Shown one piece after another: positions 41,411-52,379 of a stretch of DNA of 64,000 nucleotides. The stretch covers positions 603,916 through 667,915 of the forward strand of contig NZ_JAKLJA010000001.1 of assembly GCF_022213065.1 (NCBI RefSeq), read 5' to 3'. Both the position numbers and the translations under genes were made by a program. The notes under the pieces are model-generated. The model worked only from the letters and a program-made list of their open reading frames with translations, did not search any database and had not been told where the DNA came from. The DNA is from Paraburkholderia tagetis. Lineage in GTDB: Bacteria > Pseudomonadota > Gammaproteobacteria > Burkholderiales > Burkholderiaceae. Each line of letters begins with the position of its first letter. Within the stretch, counting starts at the first letter, position 1.

Positions 41411-42430
41411 ATGCCCAAGATGCAGGCAGTGCAGGTAGCGAAAGCAGGCGGCCCGCTGGAACGGGTCGAGCGGGACATACCCGAACCGCCCGAACGACAT
41501 GTGCTGATCAAGGTGCAGGCCTGCGGGATCTGCCATAGCGACTCGCTTACGAAGGAAGGCCTGTGGCCCGGGCTCCAGTATCCACGCGTGCCGGGACACG
41601 AAATCGCGGGTGTCGTCGAAAAGCTGGGGGCCGGCATCGAAGACTGGCAAGTCGGGCAGCGTGTGGGCGTGGGCTGGCACGGCGGGCATTGCGGCCACTG
41701 CGAAAGCTGCCGGCGCGGCGACTTCGTGCTCTGCAAGAGCGCGCTCGTGCCCGGCATCAGCTACGACGGCGGCTACGCGCAGTACATGGTGGCGCCGCAG
41801 GAAGCGCTTGCCCGCATGCCCGACGATCTCGCCGACGTCGACGCCGCCCCGCTCCTTTGCGCGGGCATCACCACCTTCAATGCATTGCGCCGCAGCGGCG
41901 CGCTCGCGGGCGATGTCGTGGCGATCCTCGGCATCGGCGGGCTGGGCCATCTCGGCGTGCAATACGCGCACAAGATGGGCTTCGTCACCGTGGCCATCGC
42001 GCGCGGCAATGACAAAGCGCCGCTCGCGAGGCAACTCGGCGCGCATCACTACATCGACAGCGAAGCGCAGAACGTGGCCGAAGCGTTGCAGGCGCTCGGC
42101 GGCGCGCGCGTGATTCTCGCGACCGCCACGAGCGGCAAGGCCATGAGCGCCGCGATTGGCGGCCTTGGCGTGAACGGCAAGCTGATCATGGTGGGCGTGT
42201 CCGAAGAGCCCGTGGAAGTGCCCATCACGCAATTCATCATGGGCCGGAATTCGGTCCAGGGCTGGCCGTCCGGCACGGCGGCGGACTCGCAGGACACACT
42301 CGCGTTCAGCGCGCTCTCGGGTGTGAAACCCATGATCGAGGAATATCCGCTCAGCCGTGCGGCCGAGGCTTACGAGCGGATGATGAGCGGCAAGGCGCGC
42401 TTCAGGGTCGTGCTGGTGCCTGGGAAATAA
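41411..42430 (+). CDS. Zinc-dependent alcohol dehydrogenase
   Basis: 339 residues; ATG at 41411 with AAGGAG upstream. MDR family: catalytic zinc ligands CGICHSD (Cys41) and GHE (His63-Glu64); structural zinc cluster GHCGHCESCRRGDFVLC; nucleotide-binding GIGGLGHLGVQYA. Both zinc sites are complete. The substrate is likely a primary alcohol or aldehyde with NAD(P). It stands alone between the DUF2784 gene and the VgrG relic. Confidence 0.92.
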   Translation: MPKMQAVQVAKAGGPLERVERDIPEPPERHVLIKVQACGICHSDSLTKEGLWPGLQYPRVPGHEIAGVVEKLGAGIEDWQVGQRVGVGWHGGHCGHCESCRRGDFVLCKSALVPGISYDGGYAQYMVAPQEALARMPDDLADVDAAPLLCAGITTFNALRRSGALAGDVVAILGIGGLGHLGVQYAHKMGFVTVAIARGNDKAPLARQLGAHHYIDSEAQNVAEALQALGGARVILATATSGKAMSAAIGGLGVNGKLIMVGVSEEPVEVPITQFIMGRNSVQGWPSGTAADSQDTLAFSALSGVKPMIEEYPLSRAAEAYERMMSGKARFRVVLVPGK

Positions 42431-42910
42431 GCCTGAAAAGCAAGCGAGAAAAACACACCGTGCGCGTCGCTGAACAACGCGACGCGCATCCAGTGCTAAA
42501 TTGCCCCGCCCGTGGCGAAGCGATAAGTGTTCACCAGAAATTGATTTTAAAATCCATGCCACACCTGCGTGGCGAGTCTGCTAGTTCGACGTCGATGGTT
42601 TCACACGTCCAGGTCAGGGCTCGGCGCCATTGGCATTTCCGGTGCTGCGAGACAGTCTCGATCATGTTCAGTTCGGGACTGCAAATATGAAATAAATCAC
42701 CTCGCGGGCAATGACGATTAATTCCGCCTGCTTCAAGCCCGCGAATAGTATTCAATCCGCGCATTTCCACTCCTGGCGACAAGCCTTTATCACATCAGTG
42801 GCTGTCGGGGACATACGTACATTCTGATTCCGCCACCTTTCTGTAATTTGGTTGAGGATGCAGAAGGTCCCGAATAAAACCCTTCGACATTTCCAACTCA
42901 TCGCGTTTAG
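42431..42910. other. Intergenic region, AT-richer, no convincing gene
   Basis: 480 bases between the alcohol dehydrogenase and the VgrG relic. A minus-strand open frame at 42531-42782 exists but has no recognisable product. The composition is lower in GC than the host genes, like the type VI module to its right, so this may be decayed DNA of the same island. Confidence 0.5.
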
Positions 42911-43093
42911 TCTGTCTCGATCAAAGTTGTCACCACAACAGTTAGCGGCAACATCACGTTCCATTGTCCCGGCGCATACACCATCAAGGCCGCGTCGTTC
43001 ACGTTTGTTAGACCTGACAACGTCGCAACGACGTTACCGTCCCTGCCGAAGAGCAGCCTGAAAATTTCCGACCCGTGCTCGTCGTCCCACTGA
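42911..43093 (+). pseudogene. VgrG (DUF2345) C-terminal relic
   Basis: In the frame ending at TGA 43091-43093 the sequence reads VSGNITFHCPGAYTIKAASF, then TFVRPDNVATTLPSLPKSSL. This is the terminal block of type VI spike proteins (compare the DUF2345 consensus NITFACPGTFSVK...FVGP...LPTLP). An in-frame TAG at 42908-42910 stops the frame and nothing of the VgrG body is present upstream, so only about 60 codons remain. It ends five bases before the effector gene, as intact VgrGs do in effector operons. Confidence 0.7.
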
Positions 43094-43097
43094 AGCC

Positions 43098-45479
43098 ATG
43101 ATCATCAGCCCTCCCTTTCTGCCCGTATCGGGCGTGACGCCCAGCGATGCGTCCAGACCGGACCCCATGATGGACCTGGTCGACCAGTTCGAGATCGGCC
43201 ATCACGGGGTCTATCCGGTCACCTTCGACCGGCGTTTTCACTGCGGCATTCATCTGAATCCGGGCACTCATGGCCCGGGCCAGGCGGAGCCGGTGCGCGC
43301 AATCGCCGATGGTGAGGTCGTGGCGTACCGGGTTTGCAAGAATGCAATATCGGACGGCGCGACCGATCCCCAAACGGGGCAGCCACTGCTGAACTCGAAT
43401 GCGGGTTTCGTCCTGCTCAGACACAAGACGGACACGGGTGACGGGCGCGCGATCACGTATTACTCGCTTTACATGCACCTGCTGGACATGACCGGTCAGG
43501 AGAACATGGCTCCGCAGCCGAATGATCCGCCTGAGACCGGAACGCCGAATGCCCTGCCCAGATGGCTGCTCGATACGGCCGGCGGCAAGGATGGGGTGGC
43601 ACAGCCGGGCGGCACGAAGAAGGTGTACCGCAAGGACATGCTCGGCTATGTCGGCAAGCATCAGGACGTGCAGCATCTGCACTTCGAAGTCTTCATGGCG
43701 GATGCCGATTTCACGGCCTGGTTCGACCAGACTGGCCACAAGGTTCAGATCGGTGAGAAAAATCCGGCCCAGTCACAATCGGGCGACTATTGGGGGCACA
43801 GCTATTTCATTATCAAGGGGCCGCTGGACTTGTCTCCGAAGCCGGCAGGAACGAGCGACACCTGGTTTCCCCGGTTGCCGGGCGGATCGATTGGCGCAAA
43901 TGACACGCTCTATGTCGAGGCGTGGTTCAACAAGGGGCGGCGCTATACGCGCGCGTGGATCGATCGCGGCAATAGCGGCAACGTTATTCTGCTTACGCCT
44001 GAACCCGTTGCAGATCCATACGACAACAACACAAAGCACTATGAGTATGATCTGTACCAGCGTGCGATGGCGCTGTATACGGCGTGTCCGAGTGACGGCT
44101 ATGAAATGCTGCGGTTTGGACGCATTCTTTCACGGACTCATCAAGCTGAAGCCCCAGCTACATGGATTGCAGTGCCGTTCGACGAGAGCGGCAAGCAGGG
44201 CTACGTCAACATCGCACTGGACGCGGTCAAGAAACTCTCCGATGCGGATTTCCCGTTCTTTACGGGGTGGCAAAAAGTTGACGAGGACAATACGCCGTTC
44301 AATCACGGTGGGCTCTGCGGATACGATTCGCTCTGTAGTCTGACCGGCGTGGAAGATCCACAGGCGACTTTGGGCATTGTGCAGCCACTCGAATACGACA
44401 AGAACAACGACAACAGTCACAACCAGCAGCTTGCTGGCTACATTCAGACTGCGCGGGGCGTGCGCGAAAAGCTCAGGGGTCTGGTGTGCATGGCGCGCAG
44501 CGAATGGGATCCGTCGAACAATGACGACCGGTACAAGGATTTGAACGATCCGGATGGTTTCTTTGGAAGGCAGAAAGATACCAACCCCGATGGGTACAGC
44601 AAATTCATCGATTTTCTGGGCAAATTCCAGTTTCTGGACAAGACGCCGCTCGCCGGGCAGAAGCTGTGGTTTTTCCATCCGTTGGCGTTTATCAGGCATT
44701 TCAGGAGGTGCGGATGGCTGAGCACGCAAGAATATATGCAAATGTTTCCACCTACAGCCCTCCGTTCCATTGGGCGTGGCCAATGGGCTTCGGAAAGAGT
44801 TTCGCCATCACACGAAACGATCGCTGGATATGGTGCCGAGTTGAACAAGGCCATGTGCAAGTTCGTAATCACGACACCACTGCGGCTGGCGGCGTTTCTT
44901 GGTAACGCGATGCAGGAAACCCAGTGGTTTTCGTTGCTGTCTGAAGGCAGGAGCACGCCTCCTCCGCGATATGCGCCGTGGATTGGGCGCGGGTTTCTGC
45001 AACTGACTTGGCCGGATAACTACATCAAGTATTGGCGTTTCCGTGGCCGGCAGGTGGATCAGGCTCTTGCCGATCGGCTGCATGAGGCTGCGAATACCGC
45101 AAACAGGATGCGCGATAACAGCGCATTGGTTGAAGCTGAGACCAGAGTTCCTGCGAATATAAAGAGTTTGCGCGAGTCGATCGAGCGTAATCCTGTTGAC
45201 GCAGCTGGAAGTGCTGGAGCGTACTGGGCGTGGTCAGGCGCGGTTAAGTACGCCGACATGCAACCCGTCTTGCGACGAGAAACGAAACCGGTGGGAATGA
45301 CCCAAAAGCCTTATTATAGCTGTGAGTCCTTCGGACAGGTTGCGGCAACCATAAACGTGGGATATCCGTCTAGTTCGTTTTCCAGTATCTACGGTTTGCA
45401 AGCCCGCTTTCAAGGCTACACGAGTGCGTTAACGGCGTTATCGGACTGGACAGAATTGCCTGTCATAAACGGCTCTTAA
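43098..45479 (+). CDS. Type VI secretion peptidoglycan hydrolase, M23-like plus GH19-like domains
   Basis: 793 residues, no signal peptide. Residues about 40-200 form an M23/LytM-like domain: RRFHCGIHLNPG, PVRAIADGEVVAYRV, then DVQHLHFEVF with the H-x-H zinc pair. The middle (200-560) is unassigned. Residues about 590-770 form a GH19-like domain: RLAAFLGNAMQETQWFSLLSEG with probable catalytic Glu, and WIGRGFLQLTWPDNYIKY. Both activities would cut peptidoglycan: peptide bridges and glycan. The VgrG relic immediately upstream and exported small proteins downstream indicate a T6SS effector delivered into the periplasm of rivals. Confidence 0.8.
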   Translation: MIISPPFLPVSGVTPSDASRPDPMMDLVDQFEIGHHGVYPVTFDRRFHCGIHLNPGTHGPGQAEPVRAIADGEVVAYRVCKNAISDGATDPQTGQPLLNSNAGFVLLRHKTDTGDGRAITYYSLYMHLLDMTGQENMAPQPNDPPETGTPNALPRWLLDTAGGKDGVAQPGGTKKVYRKDMLGYVGKHQDVQHLHFEVFMADADFTAWFDQTGHKVQIGEKNPAQSQSGDYWGHSYFIIKGPLDLSPKPAGTSDTWFPRLPGGSIGANDTLYVEAWFNKGRRYTRAWIDRGNSGNVILLTPEPVADPYDNNTKHYEYDLYQRAMALYTACPSDGYEMLRFGRILSRTHQAEAPATWIAVPFDESGKQGYVNIALDAVKKLSDADFPFFTGWQKVDEDNTPFNHGGLCGYDSLCSLTGVEDPQATLGIVQPLEYDKNNDNSHNQQLAGYIQTARGVREKLRGLVCMARSEWDPSNNDDRYKDLNDPDGFFGRQKDTNPDGYSKFIDFLGKFQFLDKTPLAGQKLWFFHPLAFIRHFRRCGWLSTQEYMQMFPPTALRSIGRGQWASERVSPSHETIAGYGAELNKAMCKFVITTPLRLAAFLGNAMQETQWFSLLSEGRSTPPPRYAPWIGRGFLQLTWPDNYIKYWRFRGRQVDQALADRLHEAANTANRMRDNSALVEAETRVPANIKSLRESIERNPVDAAGSAGAYWAWSGAVKYADMQPVLRRETKPVGMTQKPYYSCESFGQVAATINVGYPSSSFSSIYGLQARFQGYTSALTALSDWTELPVINGS

Positions 45480-45506
45480 CCGTATTTTCGATTTTCTTGA
45501 AATTGA

Positions 45507-46202
45507 ATGAAAAATTCATCGATTGCTAAACGTTGGAGCGGCGTTGCCGTATCGTTATACTTCTCTACTTTGACCATAACAACAGTAGCCCAGACGACTA
45601 CTCAAAACATGGCGACCCGTACGAAAGAGTACGCGGTGGGCGCATGCCATTTTCGGATCCAGTCAGGGAAATTTGGAGGCCGCTTTGAGGTGCACAGCGA
45701 CGCTACTCCCGCTGTTGGAATCTTCACTTTCCCAGACACATCGTCCAGGAATTCCGTGGGTCTTTCGAATGGTTTTTCCTTGTTTTGCGTAGACGCGACC
45801 GACGAAAAAATCGGCACGATGCTGAATGCCAAGCAGATCAACGGTAAATGGCTGATGTACAACCCATGGCCGGGCCGAAATGATTCAGAGTTTACTCCAT
45901 TCGATCGAAATGCTTATCCGCGGACGGTCCAGTTCAAGGGGGCTAACTGGACAGGAACAGGTCTTACAGTTGACGCTACCACGGGGGATGAAAAACACCG
46001 TGCACGTACGTTTTATTTCTGCCTGATTCACAGTGCGCATGCACTTTGCGGAAAATCGCCTGTTCAATGGCTTGCACATCCGGGCAAGCACAACGAGTTG
46101 TGGAAAATCAAGGCGATCCTGCAATCAGTAGAATTTATCGACGAGCAGCCCTCGTTAGAATCCAACCCGGCAAGCGGCTCGACATCCGCACCCACGCAAT
46201 AA
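45507..46202 (+). CDS. Exported protein, candidate immunity to the upstream hydrolase
   Basis: 231 residues. The N-terminus (KRWSGVAVSLYFSTLTITTVAQ) looks like a signal peptide, placing it in the periplasm. Six cysteines could form disulfides (GACHF, FCVD, FYFCLIH, ALCGK). It begins 27 bases behind the effector gene, in the usual place for an immunity protein that protects against the secreted hydrolase. No family is recognised. Its GC content is well below that of the flanking genes. Confidence 0.6.
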   Translation: MKNSSIAKRWSGVAVSLYFSTLTITTVAQTTTQNMATRTKEYAVGACHFRIQSGKFGGRFEVHSDATPAVGIFTFPDTSSRNSVGLSNGFSLFCVDATDEKIGTMLNAKQINGKWLMYNPWPGRNDSEFTPFDRNAYPRTVQFKGANWTGTGLTVDATTGDEKHRARTFYFCLIHSAHALCGKSPVQWLAHPGKHNELWKIKAILQSVEFIDEQPSLESNPASGSTSAPTQ

Positions 46203-46379
46203 AGTGCCCCTGTAAGGCAGCCGTGGGCCGCACGCTGGAAATCCATTCCAGGAACGGGCATGGCCCGTTACGCTGATAGACCGACCGCCTTGGAGCGGCG
46301 TGCAGTGACTGCCAGGCGACCGCCGGATCCGCATCATTCCCATCCGAACCCGCCAGTTGCAAAGGTCTATTACCACAGC

Positions 46380-46577
46380 ATGAATTTTCGGGACGCGTCA
46401 GCTGTTGTGAATCTTCCTGGTGCGGTAGGCCAACCCGATAGACCTTTTAACGGTTACATAGCCCGGTGCGTGGCATACGCGCAGGCGCTAGCGGTGCTGG
46501 CAGAAGTCAAATTTCCAGATGCGTCAGGGGTTCCCTCACTGGGGTTGCCTGAGGGACGCATTCCACGGAGGGATTGA
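46380..46577 (+). CDS. Short ORF, possibly a gene remnant
   Basis: 65 residues beginning MNFRDASAVVNLPGAVGQPD and ending LGLPEGRIPRRD. Its stop overlaps the leader of the next gene. There is no good ribosome-binding site, and the frame stays open further upstream to an ATG at 46260, with a proline/arginine-rich extension. It may be a fragment of a larger protein of the type VI island. Low certainty. Confidence 0.3.
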   Translation: MNFRDASAVVNLPGAVGQPDRPFNGYIARCVAYAQALAVLAEVKFPDASGVPSLGLPEGRIPRRD

Positions 46578-46579
46578 AC

Positions 46580-46987
46580 ATGCGTGACAAATTACGTGTA
46601 ATTCTGATTGGCGGTATTCTCGCAATCATCCCATTCACCTCGTACGGTACGAATACCACTCTTGCGACTACCGAGCCATCGAGGCTCGTGGTCGACATGG
46701 GACCAAAATGTGTTATCAGCGTCAAGGACTATTTCAAAGGTCATCTGGCTAGCGGGATGCCATTGAATGCATCTTACTGGACAGACAAACCGCCCATTAA
46801 AACGCGGATGTCGAAGTTTGGCGTAAATTTTATTTGTGGCAGTTTGATGGATCAATCCAAAGAGGAGATCGCACGGCAGCATGGTGTTGTCTACGACGGA
46901 AACAGAAAAAATTGGATTCCTTACTTCGATAGCGAGAGAAACGCAAAACTATTGGGCGAATTCACCAAGGTGGGTAACCTGGATTAG
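46580..46987 (+). CDS. Small exported protein, second immunity candidate
   Basis: 135 residues from ATG 46580, with GGAGGG seven bases upstream. Signal peptide (LRVILIGGILAIIPFTSYG); the mature part has two cysteines (GPKCVIS, FICGS) and no known domain. It follows the first candidate immunity gene after 377 bases in the same direction. With two enzymatic domains in the effector, two immunity proteins would make sense, but this is inference. It is AT-rich, consistent with foreign origin. Confidence 0.55.
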   Translation: MRDKLRVILIGGILAIIPFTSYGTNTTLATTEPSRLVVDMGPKCVISVKDYFKGHLASGMPLNASYWTDKPPIKTRMSKFGVNFICGSLMDQSKEEIARQHGVVYDGNRKNWIPYFDSERNAKLLGEFTKVGNLD

Positions 46988-47143
46988 GACAGAAATCCGC
47001 ACCAGCAAGTGTCCCTGTTACCCAGTGGCCCTAATCTGGCGCAGAACTACAGTAACAGAGCTGCTGGTTGGTTAAACGTGGGGTCGGAGTTGCCGTGTCG
47101 CGTCCGCCCCCACGCAATAGCGGCAACGTCGATACCAACGCCC

Positions 47144-48505
<1,362 letters not shown>

Positions 48506-48604
48506 TTATAGAAACGAATAGTTCTTATGCGAGCCAGCAGTATGGCTAATATCGGCGGCCAACATCGGCTGTTAATACCTGGGGCGAATATCGTGACGAA
48601 TACC

Positions 48605-49495
48605 GTGAGCCGGTCGCTCGAAATCGATCTGCTGCGCTCGTTTGCTGTCGTTGCGGAAGTGCGCTCGCTGAGCCGCGCGGCCAGCCGGGTCGGCCGCACG
48701 CAGTCCGCGTTGAGCCAGCAGATGAAGCGTCTGGAGGAGATAGTCGATCAGCCGCTATTTCAGCGCACCGGCCGTGGCGTGGCGCTGACGAATCCCGGCG
48801 AGCGCCTGCTGGTTCACACGCAGCGCATGCTGCGGCTGCACGACGAGGCCATGGCCGACTTGTGCGGCAAAGGGTTGACTGGGACGATCCGCTTCGGCTG
48901 CCCGGACGACTATGCCGCCGTCTTTCTGCCCTCGCTGCTGCGCCAGTTTTCGCGCCAGCATCCGCAGGCGCTCGTGGAGGTCGTTTGTGGACCCACGCCG
49001 CGCCTCATCGAGCAACTCGAAAGCCGCGCCGTGGATCTCGCGATGATTTCATTGCCCGAAGATGCGAGCGACCCTGCTAACGGCAATGCAAACGGCCATG
49101 CGGACGACGACATCATCCGCCACGAGCAGCTCGTGTGGATCGGCTATCCGGGGCTGGAACCCGCGCACTTCGATCCGTTGCCGCTCGCGCTTTCCGACCC
49201 GGACACGCTCGACCACATGGCCGCGTGCGAGGCGCTGCAACGCATCGGCCGGACTTATCGCGTGGCCTATGCGAGCAGCAGCCTCTCCGGTCTGACTGCA
49301 CTGGTGCGCTCGGGGCAGGCCTTCGCTGTGATGACGCAAACGGCCGTGCCCACGGACCTCGCCATCCTGCACGGCGAGCCCGGGCTGCCGCCCTTGCCCA
49401 GCGTCGGCATTACGTTGAAGTTCGAACGCAAACGCCCCTCGCATCTCGTCGCGGCGTTTGCCGAACATATCCGGCTAACGCTGCCACTGTTGTGA
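48605..49495 (+). CDS. dgdR: LysR-family regulator of dgdA
   Basis: 296 residues if translation starts at the GTG at 48605, which matches the start of the B. cepacia protein (MSR-LEIDLLRSF); ATGs at 48527 and 48542 would add 21-26 residues. HTH: VAEVRSLSRAASRVGRTQSALSQQMKRLEE (about 15-45). The effector domain contains TIRFGCPDDYA and SLSGLTALVRSGQAFAVMTQ. DgdR represses dgdA until a dialkylglycine binds. The 160-base divergent space holds both promoters. Confidence 0.88.
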   Translation: MSRSLEIDLLRSFAVVAEVRSLSRAASRVGRTQSALSQQMKRLEEIVDQPLFQRTGRGVALTNPGERLLVHTQRMLRLHDEAMADLCGKGLTGTIRFGCPDDYAAVFLPSLLRQFSRQHPQALVEVVCGPTPRLIEQLESRAVDLAMISLPEDASDPANGNANGHADDDIIRHEQLVWIGYPGLEPAHFDPLPLALSDPDTLDHMAACEALQRIGRTYRVAYASSSLSGLTALVRSGQAFAVMTQTAVPTDLAILHGEPGLPPLPSVGITLKFERKRPSHLVAAFAEHIRLTLPLL

Positions 49496-49547
49496 GGGGC
49501 GCTGCAACCTGCGCAACTGCGCAGGCCAACTAACTAGCTCGACGTTC

Positions 49548-50966
49548 TCAGCCCGTGATCTTCGCGATCTGGAGCAGGTTCGTCGTGCCCGATTCGCCGA
49601 ACGGCAGACCGGCCGCAATCGCCACGAGGTCGCCTTCGCGGCCGAAGCCTTCGCTCACCGCCGCGCGGCATGCGAGGCCGATCATCTCGTCCACGTTGGA
49701 GGCTTCCACGCGCGGAACCGCATGGACGCCCCACGTCAGCGCGAGACGGCGCGCAACCGACTCCGAAGGCGTCAGCGCGACGATACGCGACGGCGCGCGC
49801 TCGCGGGCCGCGCGCAAGCTCGTGAAGCCCGAGCTCGTATAGGTGACGGTGACGGCCGGCTGGATCAATTGCACGGTCTTGCGCAGCGCGCAGCAGATCG
49901 AGTCGGCGACGGTCGCATCGGCGCGCGTGTGCGAAGCGTCGATCTGCTCGCGGTACGCGGGATCGCACTCCACACGCTCGATGATGCGATTCATCGTGCT
50001 GACCGCTTCGAGCGGGAACTTGCCGCTCGCCGATTCGGCCGACAGCATCACGGCATCGGCGCCTTCGTAAATCGCTCCGGCGACGTCCGAGGTTTCCGCA
50101 CGCGTGGGCACCGGCGAATTCGTCATCGATTCGAGCATCTGCGTCGCCACGACCACCACGCGGCCGAAGCGGCGCGCTTCGCGAATGATCCGGCGCTGCA
50201 GCTCCGGAATCTGCTCGGCCGGCAGCTCGACGCCGAGGTCGCCGCGCGCCACCATCACGCCGTCGCAGCGCTGGACGATGCCTTCGAGGTGATCGATCGC
50301 CAGCGGCTTTTCGAGCTTCGCCATGATCCATGCGCGCTCGCCAATCAGTTCGCGCGCTTCGTCGATGTCCTCCACGCATTGCACGAACGAGAGCGCCACC
50401 CAGTCGACGCCGAGTTCGAGACCGAACGCGAGATCGGCGCGATCCTTCTTCGTGAGCGGCGAGATCGGCAGATGCGAGCTCGGCACGTTCACGCCCTTGC
50501 GGTCGGAAATGCGCCCGCCCACCAGCACGACGGTCTCGGCGAAGCTGTCGCCCGACGCTTCCACGCGCAGACGGATCTTGCCGTCGTCGAGCAGCAGTTC
50601 CGAGCCCGGCTTGACGGCCTTGAAGATCTCGGGGTGCGGGAGCGGAGCGCGCGTCTGGTTGCCCGGCGTCGTATCGAGGTCGAGACGGAAACGGGCGCCC
50701 ACGGCGAGTTCCGCAAAGCCGTTTTCAAACGTGCCCAGACGCAGCTTCGGCCCCTGGAGATCGAGCAGAATACCGACCGGGCGGCCGTATTCCTGTTCGA
50801 GACGACGGATTTGCGCATGACGCTCGGCATGATCGTCGTGCGTGCCGTGGCTGAAATTCAGTCGGAAGACATCGACGCCAGCCTCGAAAAGCGAACGGAT
50901 GACCTTCGGGTCCGAACTGGCCGGCCCGAGTGTGGCGATGATCTTTGCATTACGGTTTCGCTTCAT
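49548..50966 (-). CDS. pyk: Pyruvate kinase
   Basis: 472 residues from the ATG at 50966 (AGAGGAA upstream); the frame is open further but the extension lacks family similarity. Motifs: NAKIIATLGPASSDP, VFRLNFSHGTHDDH, GPKLRLGTF, IMAKLEKP (active-site Lys), VMVARGDLGVELP, QMLESMTNSPVPTRAETSDVA and GADAVMLSAESASGKFP. It converts phosphoenolpyruvate and ADP to pyruvate and ATP. It is monocistronic between dgdR and the pirin gene. Confidence 0.95.
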   Translation of the reverse strand: MKRNRNAKIIATLGPASSDPKVIRSLFEAGVDVFRLNFSHGTHDDHAERHAQIRRLEQEYGRPVGILLDLQGPKLRLGTFENGFAELAVGARFRLDLDTTPGNQTRAPLPHPEIFKAVKPGSELLLDDGKIRLRVEASGDSFAETVVLVGGRISDRKGVNVPSSHLPISPLTKKDRADLAFGLELGVDWVALSFVQCVEDIDEARELIGERAWIMAKLEKPLAIDHLEGIVQRCDGVMVARGDLGVELPAEQIPELQRRIIREARRFGRVVVVATQMLESMTNSPVPTRAETSDVAGAIYEGADAVMLSAESASGKFPLEAVSTMNRIIERVECDPAYREQIDASHTRADATVADSICCALRKTVQLIQPAVTVTYTSSGFTSLRAARERAPSRIVALTPSESVARRLALTWGVHAVPRVEASNVDEMIGLACRAAVSEGFGREGDLVAIAAGLPFGESGTTNLLQIAKITG

Positions 50967-51491
50967 TTCCTCTCCGCGGACTACGTTGCGCGGCACCCCG
51001 CAAATGAGGGGCACGCGAAACTCATGAACGTTCGTCAATATTGGGCTGCGTTGATGAGGCACTGAGATCAGTAGCGCAGCGCTGGATTCTGTGCCTCGAA
51101 TATGCGGGACAGCGTAGAAAATGCCGTCCGGCCCGAATAGCGCAGGAAAACCCCTGGGCACCCCTGAAAAACCCGCAATGGCTTGTGGATCAACGCTCGC
51201 GGAAGGTTATCCCTCGCGCGCAATACTGATTTCCCGCGAAGGGCATTCCAGGCACAATGGCGATCTCCTATTATCTCGGCCCATGTAATTGGCCGACCAA
51301 AACATCTGAATAACCAGGCTGATATACAGGTCCATTGGCGTTAAACGCCCTTTCCACGCGAACGCTCGTGACATCGTTCCATTCATGAGACGCAGTGGCT
51401 TGCCGGCGCCCTCTACCGGAAACCGGGCCGCGATCCTATCTTCCATTCATGTCAACGAGGCCGTTCCGGCCGGAAGATGAGGATTCGCACC
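50967..51491. other. Divergent intergenic region between pyk and the pirin gene
   Basis: About 525 bases. It holds promoters for the minus-strand pyk and the plus-strand pirin gene. The small open frames there have no coding character or ribosome-binding sites. No structured RNA was recognised. Confidence 0.6.
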
Positions 51492-52379
51492 ATGAAGAAG
51501 ATCATCGGCAAGTACAGCAACCCCAACCAGCACTGGGTGGGCGACGGCTTCCCGGTTCGCTCGCTGTTTTCTGACCGCACCGTGGGCCGCCAGTTGAGCC
51601 CGTTCCTGATGCTCGACTACGCAGGTCCCGCGAAATTCGATCCGACCACGCAGCAGCGCGGCGTCGGCCAGCACCCGCACCGCGGCTTCGAAACGGTGAC
51701 GATCGTCTATGAGGGCGAACTCGAACACCGCGACTCGTCGGGCGGCGGCGGCAAGATCGGCCCGGGCGACGTGCAATGGATGACTGCGGGCGCGGGCATT
51801 CTTCACGAGGAGTTTCACTCCAGAGAATTCGCGAAGTCGGGCGGCATGCTCGAAATGGCGCAGCTTTGGGTGAACCTGCCCGCGAAGGACAAGATGACCC
51901 CGCCGCGCTATCAGACGGTGCTCGCGGACACGATTCCGTCTGTGGAATTGCCCGGCAACGCCGGGACCGTGCGCGTGATCGCGGGCGACTATGCGGGTCA
52001 TGCCGGGCCGGCGCTCACGTTCACGCCCATGGACGTCTGGGACATGCGCGTGAAGGGCGGAAAGGGCACGCGCCTCGTCTACCCCGCCGGACGCTCGCTT
52101 GCGCTGGTCGTGCTGCGCGGGCGCATCGTGGTGAACGGCAGCGAGCAGGTCGGCGACGGCGAGCTGGTGCTGTTCGAGCGCACGGGCACCGACGTGCAGA
52201 TCGACGCGTCCAGCGACGCGACGATCCTGCTGCTCGGCGGCGAGCCGATCGACGAGCCGGTAGTCGCGTATGGCCCGTTCGTGATGAACACGGAGGACGA
52301 AATCCGCAAGGCGGTGCTGGACTTCAATAGCGGCCGCTTTGGTCAGATCGCGAAGGAAGCGGCATTGGGTGCGCGGTAA
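51492..52379 (+). CDS. Pirin family protein
   Basis: 295 residues from the ATG at 51492. Pirin N-terminal cupin with metal ligands: QHPHRGFETVTIVYEGELEHRDSSGG, GDVQWMTAGAGILHEEFH, and MAQLWVNLPAKDK. The C-terminal half (MDVWDMRVKGG, VYPAGRSLALVVLRG) is the second cupin. Bacterial pirins are iron-containing proteins, some with quercetinase activity, others modulating pyruvate metabolism. Divergent from pyk. All expected ligands (two His, His, Glu) are present. Confidence 0.9.
   Translation: MKKIIGKYSNPNQHWVGDGFPVRSLFSDRTVGRQLSPFLMLDYAGPAKFDPTTQQRGVGQHPHRGFETVTIVYEGELEHRDSSGGGGKIGPGDVQWMTAGAGILHEEFHSREFAKSGGMLEMAQLWVNLPAKDKMTPPRYQTVLADTIPSVELPGNAGTVRVIAGDYAGHAGPALTFTPMDVWDMRVKGGKGTRLVYPAGRSLALVVLRGRIVVNGSEQVGDGELVLFERTGTDVQIDASSDATILLLGGEPIDEPVVAYGPFVMNTEDEIRKAVLDFNSGRFGQIAKEAALGAR

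Noticed and set aside
42531..42782. 83-codon minus-strand frame before the type VI module
   Set aside because: No ribosome-binding site, no recognisable domain; could be a relic but cannot be supported.
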